NCBI RefSeq assembly: GCF_026151205.1
Contig: NC_087074.1
Coordinates: forward strand, 2,604,001-2,668,000
Direction: 5' to 3'
Source of the DNA: Bolinopsis microptera
Lineage: Eukaryota; Ctenophora; Tentaculata; Lobata; Bolinopsidae
Length of the DNA: 64,000 bases
Positions 11,601 to 24,619 of the stretch are shown in pieces. The position numbers and the translations under genes were made by a program. How positions within the stretch are numbered: position 1 is the first letter of the stretch; every line of letters begins with the position of its first letter. The notes beneath the pieces are model-generated. The model was not told the origin of the DNA. It saw only the letters and a list, made by a program, of their open reading frames with translations, and made no database searches.

Positions 11601-14600
11601 TTTCAAAACTAAAGGGAGTTCAAGAAGTGCTATTATATACAGCAGTCAACTGAATGCTATTAATAATTCAGATTTCAGAGGCTATTTTGGACTATTTAAG
11701 TATATTCATCAACAACGATCCGTATTCTTTGAGTTCAAAGGTAGCCCGTAGCACCCTAAAGATGAACGTCAATATGAATTTGGGGTCAAATTACTGAACA
11801 AGACAAAGATAGCCTATATGCTCAACATATCCCAAAATCACGCTCACCTGAATATTTTCTGACAGAGCCAACTGTTTGTGAAAGTCGGTGTTAAATTCTC
11901 TGAGGGTAGCGAGTCTGATTTCAGCAAGAGGGTCAGCTACAACGACCGCCAGAAGTTTAGTCAGAACGTCCGTCATCATGGTATGTGGAGAGTAGACACG
12001 TGCACCCACCAGGTTCACACCAGCATTAGTCGCCCTGATAAGATACTGTTAAGACTGGGGGACGCAAAAAAACAGAGCAGTCCAGATTAATAAATTTGCG
12101 ATATGATACTTTGGGGTCAGTAGTTGTTCTGACAGCAACCCTGATATTATGTCGACACATAATTGTGGGCCACTCTGACTGCTTTAGATAGTTGGTCGAA
12201 AAGCAATTTAGCCCACTTTAGCTCAAACAGAATTTGGTAGCATTTCACTCCTTATAAAAAATCGGTTAACCAAAAACTCAACCAATAAGCTTTTATGACT
12301 TCCTGAACAATTAATTACAGTAAACAGTAAGCAAACAAATACTCACTTGACGCAAGGGACAAGTTTTCTGGCACAAGTTTTAGCAGTTTCTCGTCGGATC
12401 TCAAAGTTTGGGTCGTTGAGATACTCTTTAGCCAGATGGGTTATAAACGCTGTAGGACAGAGAATTTAACATTTTGTAAAAAGATTTTGATCGAAGAATA
12501 TCAATTTAAAAAATCATACTTAATATTAGGGATGTTTTATTGAAAATGCCCATATAAGGATATAACTCCACTCACGTTTAAGGAGTTTGTCATCAAATTT
12601 GAATTCCCCGATTGTTCTTATAGCCAGTAGTTTACTCTGGACATCAGTAGGAGCGAACCAGTCCATGGGCTCTGGGTACGGTTTATCTTCTTTGATGTAC
12701 GGCAGGTTCATGATTATACGAGAGAATATGTTCAGGAGACCATCTGAAAGAAGTAAAACATGTTACTTTAGTGATTTAGTTAATCAGAAATAGAAATTAA
12801 AATCAAAATTTGGGCATTAATATCAAGCTCAAGGACATTAAAAAGTAATTTAATCGGGATGACCTATGTAACAAAGAACTTATCATTTTAATGTTAGATT
12901 CACCCACCCTGGATCTTGTTCTTAACAGCAGGAACATTAGCATGAAGTACAGCCAGACAATCAGTGAGCGCTTTAGTCAGAGTCATCCACAGCATTCCAT
13001 CAATACAGTCACATATTGATATGTGGAACTTGTCCCTGGTTGCTTTAGCTAGGAGTGAGATGAGTTGTAACACGTTTCCTTCTACCTGGGTGTTGATGCT
13101 ACGTCTGTATCTGATGGTGAAGAGGTGGAGGTTACACCTTTTAAATAGTAACTTTAAAAGGGGTAAATATACTTGTTCGCAAATATAATAAGTGGGAATC
13201 TTTGGACGAAGTTAGGAAAACAGTGAAACTAGCACATACTTGGCAAGCTCGAGAGGGTTAGGAATGTAGGGTTTGATGACGGTGAATATCTTGTCTATGT
13301 AACAGATAATACCATCCTGCATACTGTACGCTATCTGCCCTATTGCCAGGAATGCTTTAGGAGATACCAAACCTGACGGCTTGAAATTCTTTGCCTGAAA
13401 TGTAACAGAAATTGAGTAAATCCATCTTCGTAAATGAAATAATCAGATAGATGAACGATAGTTATGACGAATACACAAACACTACCTGGGAGTAAAAATA
13501 AAATCAAATCAAAATTCATATCAGGACCTTAAAAACAGAAAGCTAACCTGGGTGGTAAGATAACGAAAAGTTTCAGAGAGAAAGTATTCCTGGAATGTGG
13601 AACTATCAAAAGCAGCAAGACGAGGCAGCACCTCCGTTAACAGGAACTGGACTTCTGAGTTTTTGTAATTCTTTTGCAGCACCTTTTCTACTCCTTGTCC
13701 GATCTACAAAACCATTATGTGATTATTCGTTGATTTTCTTTATCTCAGAATAAATTGTGATACATTTTAAAGAATAGTAATAAAGCGTTTCAAGAGTAGA
13801 CACTCTGAAATACACAACCCACCTTGATAAAATTGTTAACGTTTTCACCCGGTTCATATTCGTTAATCAATTTCCTGCATTGCTGTGAAAAATGGTGTCC
13901 CTCTTCACCGAACACGTTCTTTGGAATATCATACCTGAAATAGTTCAAATTGTTGGTGGAACTATAACAGAATGATATCCTAGGTCTCGTAACTTCATAT
14001 GATATTCATCAAATTCTTATAGATTATATCTTGCCCCTGATAGGCAAAAAGCTAGTGCAAGTATTAAATTTGAGTTTTGAATTTCAGTATATTATATAAT
14101 GATCGCATCGTTACTACTACACTAATTTACTCCAAGAAAGACGATATTTTTAGGAAAACTCACAGCAAACTACTATCTGTTGGATCGTGTCCTTGTATCA
14201 AGCACGCAGTCTCCCTCTCCAGCGAAGACAACCCAATCAGCTTCAACAAACTGATCTTATCTGGACCACCAAAACAGTTCTCCTCGTAAACCAGCAGTTC
14301 CTGACGCATGGTAGAGGTCCAGTAACATCTCGATTATTATCATGATACCTCCTCGCACTTCGTCATCTTTTGTTAACATGCTTTGTGCTTCACGGAGCAA
14401 TTCCTGGTTACATCATCTGTTAGTTGATTGTGGACATTTCAAATTCACTTCGACAACAACCTTTGGAAATGAAGACAATCTAATTAAACAGAACTAAATC
14501 TAAATACTTATTCTAGTTAGAACCCTTGGATATCAAACTTTAAGAACTGGATAAATTCAAAACTCACCCGATAGTAACGTTTAGTCTCGTTCTCCTCATC

Positions 14601-15764
14601 GTGAGGGCTGTGAACGTTGTGAATGTTGGTTTCTCTCTGCGGCCCCGATGGTCAGTGAGGCACGAAGTGCTGCTATCGCCGCAATTCTTATCTCCTTTTT
14701 CTGGTCTTTTAAAACTTTAACGATGAGCTCTCGGAAGGAATTGAGCTTGTGGAAGAAGTAGGTTGGGGCGTTGATAGCCATTTCTCTTATATGAGAATCT
14801 GAAACACAATATGTCAACATTTTAATTCCAAATGAAATATCAAATCTAACAATAATTTACACAGATGTTTGTGATAGTAAAATCGCAAAACGTACTAAAT
14901 TTATCATATTATTACTGTAAATAAAATGAAAAATTTAAGAGATAAGAAGACATACGGCGGCCATCTTGGAGCTAGCATTACTCTCTCGGCTGCTCTTTTA
15001 CTTTCTCATCCAGAATCTCAAACGCTCTGTTCCCATGACTGGGCTCAATGAATCTCTCGTACAGGTTCCCTTCCGCACGTGCAAGACGACCCATCGCCCA
15101 CGTCAGAGGCGGCAGCGTGGCGCTCATTACAGAGAGGTTATTGTAGAGAGTGACTTGTGTAAACGCGGGGTTGTGAGAACGACAAAGCGGTCCTGCTTCT
15201 CTATCAATCAGGGCCACTGAAAATTACCATATGACATTTTAAATTTCAACTGAATAACCAATCGAAGATAAAGTATGATCTTGACTGAATGGCCCAAGAC
15301 TTTGAGATGATAGGAAAAACTGAATGAATATCCGGGCAAGGGAAACCGAAGCAACCTTAACAAAGTATTTACCGAAGGAAAAAACAGCTGCTTTCTGTCC
15401 GCAGAACATCCTACACGTTGCTCAAAGTACAATCTTGTGATTAGTTCGTCATCAAACTTGCTGACTTCTCCCTCCAGGTCCCCTCCTTTGTGCGAGGTCG
15501 CCCCTATGTAGCTGTGGGGTGAATATCACGTGTTGATATCACTTGTTATGTCACGTGTCATTGTCACGTGTTATTGTCACGTGTTTTATTTTCCCTGGTC
15601 CAGAAATGTGTTTTTCCAAAATTAATCCCCTGTCGCAGTAACGAGATACAGAAAAGGTAATTATTAATACAAATGTTTTAAAAAGACTCACTTCTTAAGT
15701 TGGCAGGCAGCATCACACCGCTGATTATCGTTCTTAAGCCCGGATTAGTTAAAGATGAATCTTT
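8615..15764 (-). CDS. MTOR: serine/threonine kinase mTOR, N-terminal HEAT-repeat half (about 22 exons, C-terminal half not in window)
   Basis: mTOR is the PIKK-family kinase of TORC1/TORC2. Exons (plus coordinates, transcribed right to left): 15692-15764, 15373-15511, 14956-15216, 14568-14798, 14164-14403, 13823-13934, 13548-13703, 13240-13394, 12908-13110, 12576-12743, 12347-12449, 11848-12034, 11367-11523, 11128-11237, 10871-10939, 10551-10634, 10246-10373, 9978-10121, 9572-9728, 9298-9423, 8962-9150, 8615-8806. Nearly all have AG and GT borders. Matches to human mTOR are clear: FEHSGIGK, LLGQLGALSPYK, YLPKVMPTFL, NALGGEFK, YLHLLLPQIV. About 1,130 of roughly 2,550 residues are covered. The start codon exon was not found (expected 15765-16270). 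Apparent 1-base frame breaks occur near 15390, 15003, 14645 and 14310, none further on. After the 8615 donor (CGGAG/GTGAGT) no further exon is seen. Confidence 0.92.
9797..9855. repeat. poly-G tract insert flanked by 13-bp direct repeats (MTOR intron)
   Basis: ACCATATTATATT occurs at 9797-9809 and again at 9843-9855. Between them are 24 consecutive G and a short CATTGGCCA. This looks like a small insertion with duplicated flank, or the remnant of an element with poly-G ends like those at 24.7-29.9 kb. It sits in an MTOR intron. Confidence 0.6.
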
Positions 15765-16274
15765 CTATACTGTTGCATCACATCTTCATACATTTAAGTA
15801 TCCATCTTCTAAAAACAGAGTTTTTAGCGCACCATATCATAAATGTTTTACGAGTATTAGCAAGCGTCTATGACACATCATGACACAGCAGATCATAGAA
15901 AGAATCAGATTAGAAGGAAAATATAATATTAAGAATCTTTTGGTCAATTCCACTATAACACCATATCTTATACAGTTTAAATCATAATTAAAGAAAATTC
16001 AATGAAAGCATCCATAAGTCGTTAATAAATACAAAAGATACAATATCGAAAATTTACAAGCTACATAATATAAATAATAAATTGTCATCAACGTAAATCT
16101 TAAATATGCCATTACAATAATAAAAGAATACAAAATTCCCTGACAATACAAATAAACAGATTGGAACACAGTAACTTTGTATCAGGACAATGAAGTCTCC
16201 AACCAATCACATGAGCTGGGACGCTGGCCACCTGGTTCCGCGTTTAACCAAGTGGTTACAAACCAATACACGTC

Positions 16275-19200
16275 GTACATCTCACATATCTGTTCGAGGC
16301 CACATTGTCCAACTCCTCAGCATCCAGCACACGTCTGAACTTTATACCTTGCTAAGAGCATGTCGGTACACACCCAAACAAGATGAATATTCCGGAGTAA
16401 GAGACAGTAACTCTTCCAGAATATTACAATAATTCTTTGAATCTGCACGTACTCATCAAGTTCCAGCGCTTTGTCCAGTTTACGGCGCATGTCAGCACCG
16501 GTACAATGCAGCACCCTCTGCATTGTGTACGCCTGGATCACCTTGATAAAGTTAATAAGCTCGTACCTAAAACAGTGTACCTGGTTTTGAGAGCGGGTGT
16601 TGCAAGTTAGACTGCACCACAGAGGTAACACACACCACGCTGTGTACTTTATCTGCAGCAACAGTGTGAAAACCTTCTGATAGATAACCAGCAGTTCGTT
16701 ATCTAACACAATGTCAACAGGAAATGGCGGCAAATAGTCCACTTTAACACACTGGAACATGTCCAACTCGCTGGTGGTTTTGTTTGGTAGGGTTCTGTTG
16801 TTTGACCACACCCATTCTCAAGTGGTTGGAGTAGTTGGTGGAAGGGGGACATGCACTCCCTCAAGAACGGTGTCATCCCTCGTAACGTCTCACCCGTGTA
16901 GACGTCCTTTGAACATTTCTTCGCAGAATGTGGACATGGGGAGGCCAGCTTCCATCAGCAGGACTTTTCTAAGGGTGTTAAGATGGTCGTCCAGGTGGAA
17001 GGTCGTGTCTGAGTATTTTGAGGAGAGAGAATGAAACTTGTGTTGCAGCGTTTCTCCATCAGAGGGACTAGATCTTCAGGATTGATGTAGATGGAAGGAT
17101 GTGTAAGTTTGCCTATAGTGTTGAAAATCTCGCTGTAAATTGGGACCTCTTCTTTTTGGGGAGATAAACTCTTTGCCATGTCCACGAACAGTGATGTCAG
17201 CAAAACGGTCACTCTGACACTGATCAACATTACCTAACTCAAACGGGATGAGAGTCGTTTGGGGAACCTCTGGGGCTGAGCTTAACAGGGATTTACCGAG
17301 ATACTCTTGATGAATACGTGGAAAAGATCCGCGTCTGGATCACCAGTTTTCCTAACTTACTGATTAGCTCGATCGCTTTTCCTGCCTTTAACAACTTTTC
17401 CCTTAACGGTAAAAATATGCCTGGAATCTGGCTGTCAGGACCTAAATCATTATCCTTGAAGACAAGCCACTTTCCCAGAACTCTGTAGAAGAAATGGATA
17501 TATCAGGGTCACGTGTTAAGAACAGTTCGTCGGTGGTGTTGTTGAGATCCCCGTGCGAGAGCCAAGTGTCGATGGTGGTGAGGAGCGGTTTGTAAAGTAC
17601 AGAGGAATACTGTTAGCAGTACCTGTCAAGGATGGTGACTCAATTAGTTACAGCAAATCGGTGGAAGAGGGTGTAATGTAAATAACGAGTTATTTTGGGT
17701 ACAGAATATTTGGTTAAAACCCCAGGGGATTATTCTTTTTCTAAACATAAACAAAGATGATTTAATTAATAAGGTACTAATTATTGCTATAGACTGATAT
17801 CGTGTCAGAGAACAATTAATAATTTGATCTAAGGAACCTTGGTAACATGTTGTGACAGAATGCCCATACTCTCATACAACTCCAGTGTATTGAACAAAAT
17901 GTTGATGAGTCGGGTTACACACACACTCGGACTATCCAAGTCTATATCATGCAGGATCTCTCTACTGAATTGTTATTATTATTCTACCTTACATTGTTTA
18001 ATAAATACGGAGTTGGAAGATTTCTCCACAGTTGACCGATGCTGATCACTTGATTACACGTCACAGTATGGAAAGTTGAGAAAAAGTATGGACATCATGA
18101 ATAGAGTATGACGTCATATAAAGAGGGAGCTCACGTACCATGTCGTAAAGAGCGCTGACTATCTCACACTGGCCCCTGATACATTCCTTTAGTTGTATTT
18201 ACCGTTACTACATCACTTTGCCTCATTACCTGAAACCAGAAATACAAGTGAACTTCTGAATTTGAAGAGTTGGTTAAGATTTTTGACAGTAACTGAATCA
18301 TAGACCTCTTTCAATATTGCTCTAAAGTTATAAATTAAACATTGCACGAGTTTGAGGTTTTCTAAAACTTAGAATATATCTTTATAATTGATGTTTTACC
18401 AACTTACTTTGCGCTCAATGATAGACATTGCGCTTGTGAGCTGCTGCAAGTACATGAATATAGCGCACGCAAAGGCTTGGTAAGTCCTACTGCCGTAAGG
18501 GTGGGAGGGCTGTGCAACATAGTTCAGCACATCGTCACTCACATAGTGCAGACTTTGCACCTGACAGAATATCCGGGTCATTCCTTTATAACTTCTGTAA
18601 AACACATGTCTCATTTACGGTAACACGACATCTGTCCGACTGCGACTCTTGTCCGACTCATGTTACCAAAAAAACGACATCTGTCCGAAATTGTGATTTA
18701 TTTCAATTAGAGCTTGTGACGTCACAAGATTACCCGTGAGCTTGAGAAATACGAATGTGATCCGAAGTCGGAGAGTTGTCGCCCAAAACGTCTCCCCCCT
18801 GTTCCCCCCCCCCCCGAACCGCTTAATTCTGCTGTCGGACAGATGTCGCCCAATCCCCCCCCCCCCCATTTTACATATTCTATATAATCTAAATTCTGAA
18901 ACGCTAAAACCTGAAGCTACTCGAAAAGGTTTCAAAGAAAACCTATCGGGTAAAGTTTAGAAGCACAAAGTACAATGAAGTTAGTTGATCTTACCATCTG
19001 AATGATGTCGAGGAAGTAGTTGAGGACATTGTATAGTGCCTCTTGAGAGTAGTGCCTGAACTGTATATCCTCTCTAAGGTACCACTTTGTGTTCATCAAA
19101 AACGGGGAATCTTGAAGCTAGTTGGGGCGCCTTGAAGCATTGTCAGGAGTCTTCCCGCAGTATCTGTACAAGGACAGAGTTAGAATATTAGGTTTATAAC

Positions 19201-22200
19201 GTACACTTTTTACGTTACACAAATACTTATTCGATATTGTTGAGCAGGTGAAGAAATTCAGCAATAACCTTTACTCTGATATTCATGCTTTTCATTCTAG
19301 TCATATGGTAGTTAATACAGTAACTGTAAACTCAATTTGAAGTTTCTAGTTCACAAATTTCTGAGCGGCTTTCCGGCATCTAATTGATATGTTAGGGCAG
19401 ATGATAGATAAAATGATAATAAATATCAGTACCTGCAGGCTCAGTAATAGGCTCCAGATAGCATCATTCCTCCAGTACTGCTTAACAAGAGACTGGCAAA
19501 TGTCAGCGTATTTGGGTATCATGGCTGGACTCATCTCTGTTCCTTCACCGGCACTGAAATTGACACGTCACATTCACATTGTGGTACAGAGGCACATATT
19601 AGGTGCGATGGGTGCGGGATCGCACAATTTACCGTTTTTCCGCACATTTCCGCATAAATTTATTGTTTTCCGCACATTTCCGAACATTTTGTAATTTTCT
19701 GCATATTTCCGCATATCTAGCATTTTTCCGCGTAATTTCGCATAATTTTGAAAATTTTCGCGTTAGATTTTCAAGTGTAAGAACCAAATATTTTAAAAGT
19801 CGGGTTCTTTTAGGACCGTGACTCAGGCCCTTTAAGGACCCTGACCCACGCCCTTTCGGGACCCTGACCCAGGCCCTTTCGGGACCCTGACCCAGGCCCT
19901 TTCGGGACCGGACCCAGGCCCTTTTGGAACTCATGCCTAGGCCACGTGACCCGGTTACCACGTGACCCAGGCCTTTTCGGGACCGTGGACCCAAGCCCTT
20001 TCGGGACCGTTACCCAGGCCCTTTCGGGACCGTGACCCAGGGCCCTTTCGGGACCGTGACCCAGGCCCTTTCGGGACCGTGACCCAGGCCGTTATGGAAC
20101 CCTCGTCGTTACCGTACTTCGATTATAGTGTATCAGTTATCATTCGTAACTTCACCACATCATCTGCTTACTCTATATCACATCACAACGTCATGGACCG
20201 TTTCCTAAAGAAACGAACAGCTACACACAGTGACCGGCTGCACGACGGCCAGGCCCCCCTCATTATTCGGGAGATCAGATCATGACACCAATTAGTGACG
20301 TATGATTAGTGATGTGATCCATCAGTAGAATTTAATTGACCTAGAAATGGGCTAGATACAGAGTAGAGTTCACATGTCGACTCTGTTCACATAATATTAT
20401 TAGTTAAATTGTGTTAATACTTTACCATACTACACGTAATAAAACAAATAAACCCTGTTTACAATGAGATAACATCACATGATCGAATCACGTGTTTTGA
20501 TAACAAAGCTAGAGACTAAGGGGTATGGAGCACACTGCTTTTCATGTGTTTTTATAGACTGACCATTAGTTCTTTTACACAGATTGTACTACTAGTCTTA
20601 ACTATAATTATAAAGATTATCTTTTGTGGGGACCGAGGGGCTCGTCGTCCGAGTATAAAGCTGACACTCCTGATCACTACGTTCATAGAAATATTCCTTT
20701 ACCCTCATGAGATGTTGTCTGTATATATTGTCTTACAATTGATCAATGTTCTCATTGTTCCAAATCTCATGATTCAATTTCACTTAACAAATTAACTCCT
20801 AACTAACCTTATGCCCTAACTTACCTTATGCCTAACACGCATTACACATTATTTTATTTCCTCATCTTTGCCTTTGTTGATTGTTCATCTTCTCGCACAA
20901 TTCCTTAAGTGGGTGAGTCATCGTCATGTGAATGTTTGCATAATGATCATTATGATCATTATGAGCCTAACATATTTTTTCCGGTTACTTGCTACACGTT
21001 GCGATCAAAAGGGGTGTGTCAACGATTTACTTTACTGAAGCCCGTACCTTTTAGTAGTACCTACCTCTCGATATACGATTTTGGAATCGAAGCTTCCCCC
21101 TTGTAATGCGACCACATATGTGATATACCAGTCAAGCGGTCAGATCTTAAAGATCATGTTTACTTCTTAATGCAATGCCATGATGTACAGAGTTGACATG
21201 TGAACTCTACCCTGTATCTAGCCCATTTCTAGGTCAGTTAAATTCTACTGATGGATCACATCACTAATTAACGTCACTAATTGGTGAATGATCTGATCTA
21301 CGTTGGACCCCTAATAATAAGGGGGGCCTGGTCGTCGGCCTCTCCAGTGACCCATCATCAAGCTCACCACACAAGAAACAGAAGATACCTGCATGGGATC
21401 TGATCGACTCTATCAAGAGGCGACTTCAAATAACTGTCTCCTGATCTCTACCAGATCAAGTCACTGTTCTCAGATAACTGAATCTCAATATTAGGTTCAA
21501 TCATGGTCTTAGTAAAGAACTACACCTTCAGTAACACATAAACAGACCTATTTTTGATAAGAGCGGCGGTTATACGTTTAGAATTTCCAAAGTCCTTGAG
21601 AAAATGCAAAAGAAAACCGCACAATTCCCGCACAAATTTCGCCGCACATTTGCCGCATAATTGGTAAAAATTTACCGCACCTTACCGCACATTTAACCTT
21701 TATAGTCGGGTGTGGTACCGCATAATTTCGATTTTTTTACCGCACCTAATATGTGCCTCTGTTGTGGTAACAATAGTACTATAATCTGATTTGTGCTGCT
21801 TGTGTTGTGGTCAGTGCATATAAAACAGTGCATATAAAACACTGGTCCTCCCCTGTCATAACCGGTTTTTCTAGTATTAATGTATTTTTAAAGAACGAAG
21901 TCAGGGACTCAAATGGGAATATTATAATTTTAAAATATTATGATTTAAAAATAACTTTTAATTCTTCGAGGCTTAAAGGATTTATAAATGCTTTTGTCAA
22001 ATTAAGCAAAGTAACATCAGGAGCATGTAAATATAGCAACATTCACATGATAAGAGGAGCAGCATAAAATAACTAGCATCGTTGATGCCGGCGAGATGTA
22101 GCAACGTACCTTAATTCAACTCAAGATCAAAACGTCACGAGTTCATTTAATGATCAACACAATCAAATAGAAGAGTTAACAAATAAATAGTTAAACAAAA

Positions 22201-23232
22201 TCAATTTTACATTTAAACAGAATATAAAATCCATATAGTTTAATAAACTGTGAAGCTCCAAACGATAACCAGCTAATGACTTCTTCTAGTTCCCCAGTGA
22301 TTGCTCAAGTCTTTTGACCACCCCCATTGTCACGTGACTAACCAAGAGGAAGACGAGAGTAGCCGGTATCTACACTTTCCTCCTCACTGTCCAGCTCCTC
22401 CCCACTGGATATCTCCTCCTCGCTGGGATCAGAGTACTCAAAGTCTGCCACTAGGATAGCGTGCCAGTCTACCGTCTCCTCTACCGTCTCAGTTTCTTCT
22501 TCTATCTCTCCTGAAGATACAGGATATCAATCTAAACTATTTATAAGATTTCAGCCAGATTAGTACAGAACGAAATATGAATTCCAGCAAGCTAAGTAGT
22601 TGTTACATTACTAATGTCACACATTAGTAATGTAACTAATTGTAACAGTGTTTCGAATATTTGAGTTTTTGAACCCACGTTTGTAAGCTTGATTGACAGG
22701 ATTCCTTGAGACATGCATGAGGAACTGCATGACACAATACTCCACATCCACATCCTCCCTTCCTTTAGCATCCTCCTCCCTCCCCTGTGTTAAGTACTCT
22801 TCTGTAGCTTCTTGCAGGTCATCTCCCAGATCCTGTTGGATGACACTCGGAACTTCCTTATCAGTCCGTCTATTCTCCTGAAACAAAAGGTGAGATGGGC
22901 TTGGGTGGTGCGTTCTGTTAACTTAGTTATTCAAACTGGTCTGTTATTTTGGTAGATATTCAAACTGAAGCAGATTTGTTGCTAGACGTTTGGTTGTAGT
23001 GAAAGGGCTGTTTTTTTAATTTCTTTAAAATTCACTGCACAACACACCTCTGCACGTCATTTGAATTGATAGATAGATATTTGTTGTTGGGAAGACTTTT
23101 CAATGCTGCTGAATGACATTTTTCAAACTGGTGCGATGTTTCTGAGCATTCTGTTTGTCTTGATACAAGTTCTTTCAATAAGTCATTTTGTGTTTTAGTT
23201 CGCTCCACAAAAAACTTAGGGCGTGATGCCAT
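16275..23232 (-). CDS. TUBGCP5: gamma-tubulin complex component 5 (GCP5), with several apparent frameshifts
   Basis: GCP5 is a subunit of the gamma-tubulin ring complex that nucleates microtubules. Likely exons: 23048-23232 (ATG; LLKELVSRQTE), 22679-22877, 22343-22510 (acidic, VDWHAIL...DPSEEE), 19433-19553, 18995-19163, 18408-18560 (diagnostic SRTYQAFACAI), 18139-18229, 17847-17964, 17297-17609 (TIDTWLSHGDL), then a long block from about 17260 to 16275. That block holds the GCP C-terminal fold (LPPFPVDIVL, QKVFTLLLQIKY, ELINFIKVIQAYTMQRVLHCTG). Exon order and residues follow human TUBGCP5 throughout. Single-base frame changes are needed near 19110, 18170, 17478, 17340, 17000, 16870 and 16420. 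The gene is therefore either decaying or affected by base-calling errors. The 19587-21761 hAT element fills one intron. It lies 713 bases downstream of OCIAD1 and about 500 upstream of MTOR, same strand. Confidence 0.85.
18626..18848. mobile_element. small inverted-repeat element (MITE-like) in TUBGCP5 intron
   Basis: The ends are inverted copies of CGACATCTGTCCGA (left, near 18628; inverted at 18831-18846). A further direct copy of ACGACATCTGTCCG lies near 18673. C-runs of 12 and 13 occur at 18804-18815 and, just outside, 18855-18867. No coding capacity. Target duplication not resolved. Confidence 0.5.
19579..21769. mobile_element. non-autonomous hAT transposon, copy B, with perfect 8-bp TSD
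   Basis: The element spans 19587-21761 (2175 bp). Its terminal inverted repeat is CAGAGGCACATATTAGGTGC on the left, mirrored as GCACCTAATATGTGCCTCTG on the right. Identical 8-bp flanks TTGTGGTA lie at 19579-19586 and 21762-21769. An 8-bp duplication with CAG-type ends is the signature of hAT transposases. The interior has no transposase frame; it carries a 23-bp minisatellite at about 19813-20092 and AT-rich sequence shared with copy A at 2112-3968. It sits in an intron of TUBGCP5 and is presumably mobilised in trans. Confidence 0.9.
19813..20092 (+). repeat. 23-bp minisatellite inside hAT copy B
   Basis: About twelve imperfect copies of a unit containing CCCTTTCGGGACCGTGACCC. A shorter, more degenerate version is present in copy A (about 2420-2665). 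The translated frames across it are artefacts. Confidence 0.85.
21770..22342. other. TUBGCP5 intron, no further feature
   Basis: AT-rich intronic sequence between the hAT element and the acidic third exon. Nothing else recognised. Confidence 0.5.
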
Positions 23233-23944
23233 TCACTGCAAGATAATATTTAGTTTAGTGGTAAACAAGGTCTATTGGCAACATAAATCTAGGAAATCTA
23301 AACTTCATAAATATTCAAAAGATTCTGGATGCCATAAAACAAATATCTGATCAACATATTATAGAATTTGTTAAAACTAAAGCAAAAAAGAAAACTCATA
23401 ACGAGTAAGCACAGGTTTTACTCAGATTTGAAATCCCTACAAAATTGTTAGGTTATGAAGCAAATTTGTACAACTTTTTAGACACTTTGAACGGAAATTT
23501 GTTTTTCTTTCTATATTGTTGAAGATATGACCAATGATGGACTGGTTTTCAAAGTTGTTGGGTCACGTTTAAACAAATTAGTTTTGATGGCTTATACTGC
23601 TGGATAAACACTGAATTCTCTCTTAAAATATTCTCTAAAACTTTGTTTCCTCATATTCGTAATAAATTAGCTAATACTACAAACAATATCATAATAATAT
23701 AACAAACGCACCGTACAAAAGTAGGGCTCTCAAAAATTTACAAAACAATTCTTAAACCTAAATGTGCTGTAAATGGAACACAGAGGGTCACTGCAGTTGT
23801 AACAGGCTGGCTCATAATCAAACCCTGGAGGCTTGAATCTTGATCCAATGTTTAAGACCAATTATGATATTTCACTCAGTAAACATTAACTGAAAAATAT
23901 TTTCACAAGTTCAATGAAAATTGCTTGCTTTGCACACAACGTCT

Positions 23945-24619
23945 TTAAACGTCTTCAATGATATCACCATATTTGTTTCGCCTCACATGCTTAGATGGGA
24001 TCTCAGCAGGTGGTAAGCTGTAAGATTTCGAGTTATCAAAATCTCGCCCTTTATAACTTGAGTGAGTATTTCTATCTGCATCAAATGCTTTCAAACCGAT
24101 ATCAGTTTCATGGGTTGTGTGGTCGATTTGCTCTTCATGTGTGTCTATCGGCTTCACTTCTGTGGGCACACTACTAGGATATACCATATCAGAAGCACTT
24201 TGGGACATCATTTGGTCAAAATTCATAATACCCTCTGCCTTTAATCGTTGATCAAATATTTTCATAACTTCGTCTTTTATTGGTGAGGGTGGTAAACTCC
24301 TTACCCTGGGTAAACAAACACCTCGTCCATAAATAGAGCGGGCAGTAGTAAATGCACCAAATGCAACGCCAAACTTGATTACTGAACTCCATGACTTCAT
24401 AGTAGCATTTCCCTTTGTCGAAATGTAATTTCCAGCTAGTTTGAAGGCAAGATATCCAGTTCCAGAGGACACAATAGTGCTTTCTAACAAACATCTAAGA
24501 ACAGAATTGGCTACTTCCTTTTCCTGAGGGGTAAGATTTTTGGGGTCAAATCCTAGCGATCCTGGCACATTTGGTAGTTTGGTGCTGTCATTAATTACTC
24601 CATTTTCTTCTTTTTCCAT
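23945..24619 (-). CDS. OCIAD1: OCIA domain-containing protein 1 (OCIAD1/Asrij-like), single exon
   Basis: Single open frame of 224 codons from ATG at 24619, chosen because upstream codons read through poly-G transposon sequence; MEKEENG is the likely start. OCIAD1 is an endosomal/mitochondrial membrane-associated protein. The OCIA domain covers about residues 35-120: EVANSVLRCLLESTIVSS, a hydrophobic segment with conserved small residues, a second segment (VIKFGVAFGAFTTARS), then YGRGVCLPRV. The C-terminal end RRNKYGDIIED matches the conserved VNKYGD tail of OCIAD1. The frame has no stop or frameshift. A decayed relative lies at 30379-30879. It is first of three same-strand genes and may share a compact layout with TUBGCP5. 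A transposon end begins only 55 bases upstream of the ATG, so the native promoter or 5' leader may be displaced. Confidence 0.88.
   Translation of the reverse strand: MEKEENGVINDSTKLPNVPGSLGFDPKNLTPQEKEVANSVLRCLLESTIVSSGTGYLAFKLAGNYISTKGNATMKSWSSVIKFGVAFGAFTTARSIYGRGVCLPRVRSLPPSPIKDEVMKIFDQRLKAEGIMNFDQMMSQSASDMVYPSSVPTEVKPIDTHEEQIDHTTHETDIGLKAFDADRNTHSSYKGRDFDNSKSYSLPPAEIPSKHVRRNKYGDIIEDV

Noticed and set aside
16190..16432. Plus-strand frames opposite the TUBGCP5 end
   Set aside because: Shadows of the minus-strand coding sequence, with no independent support.
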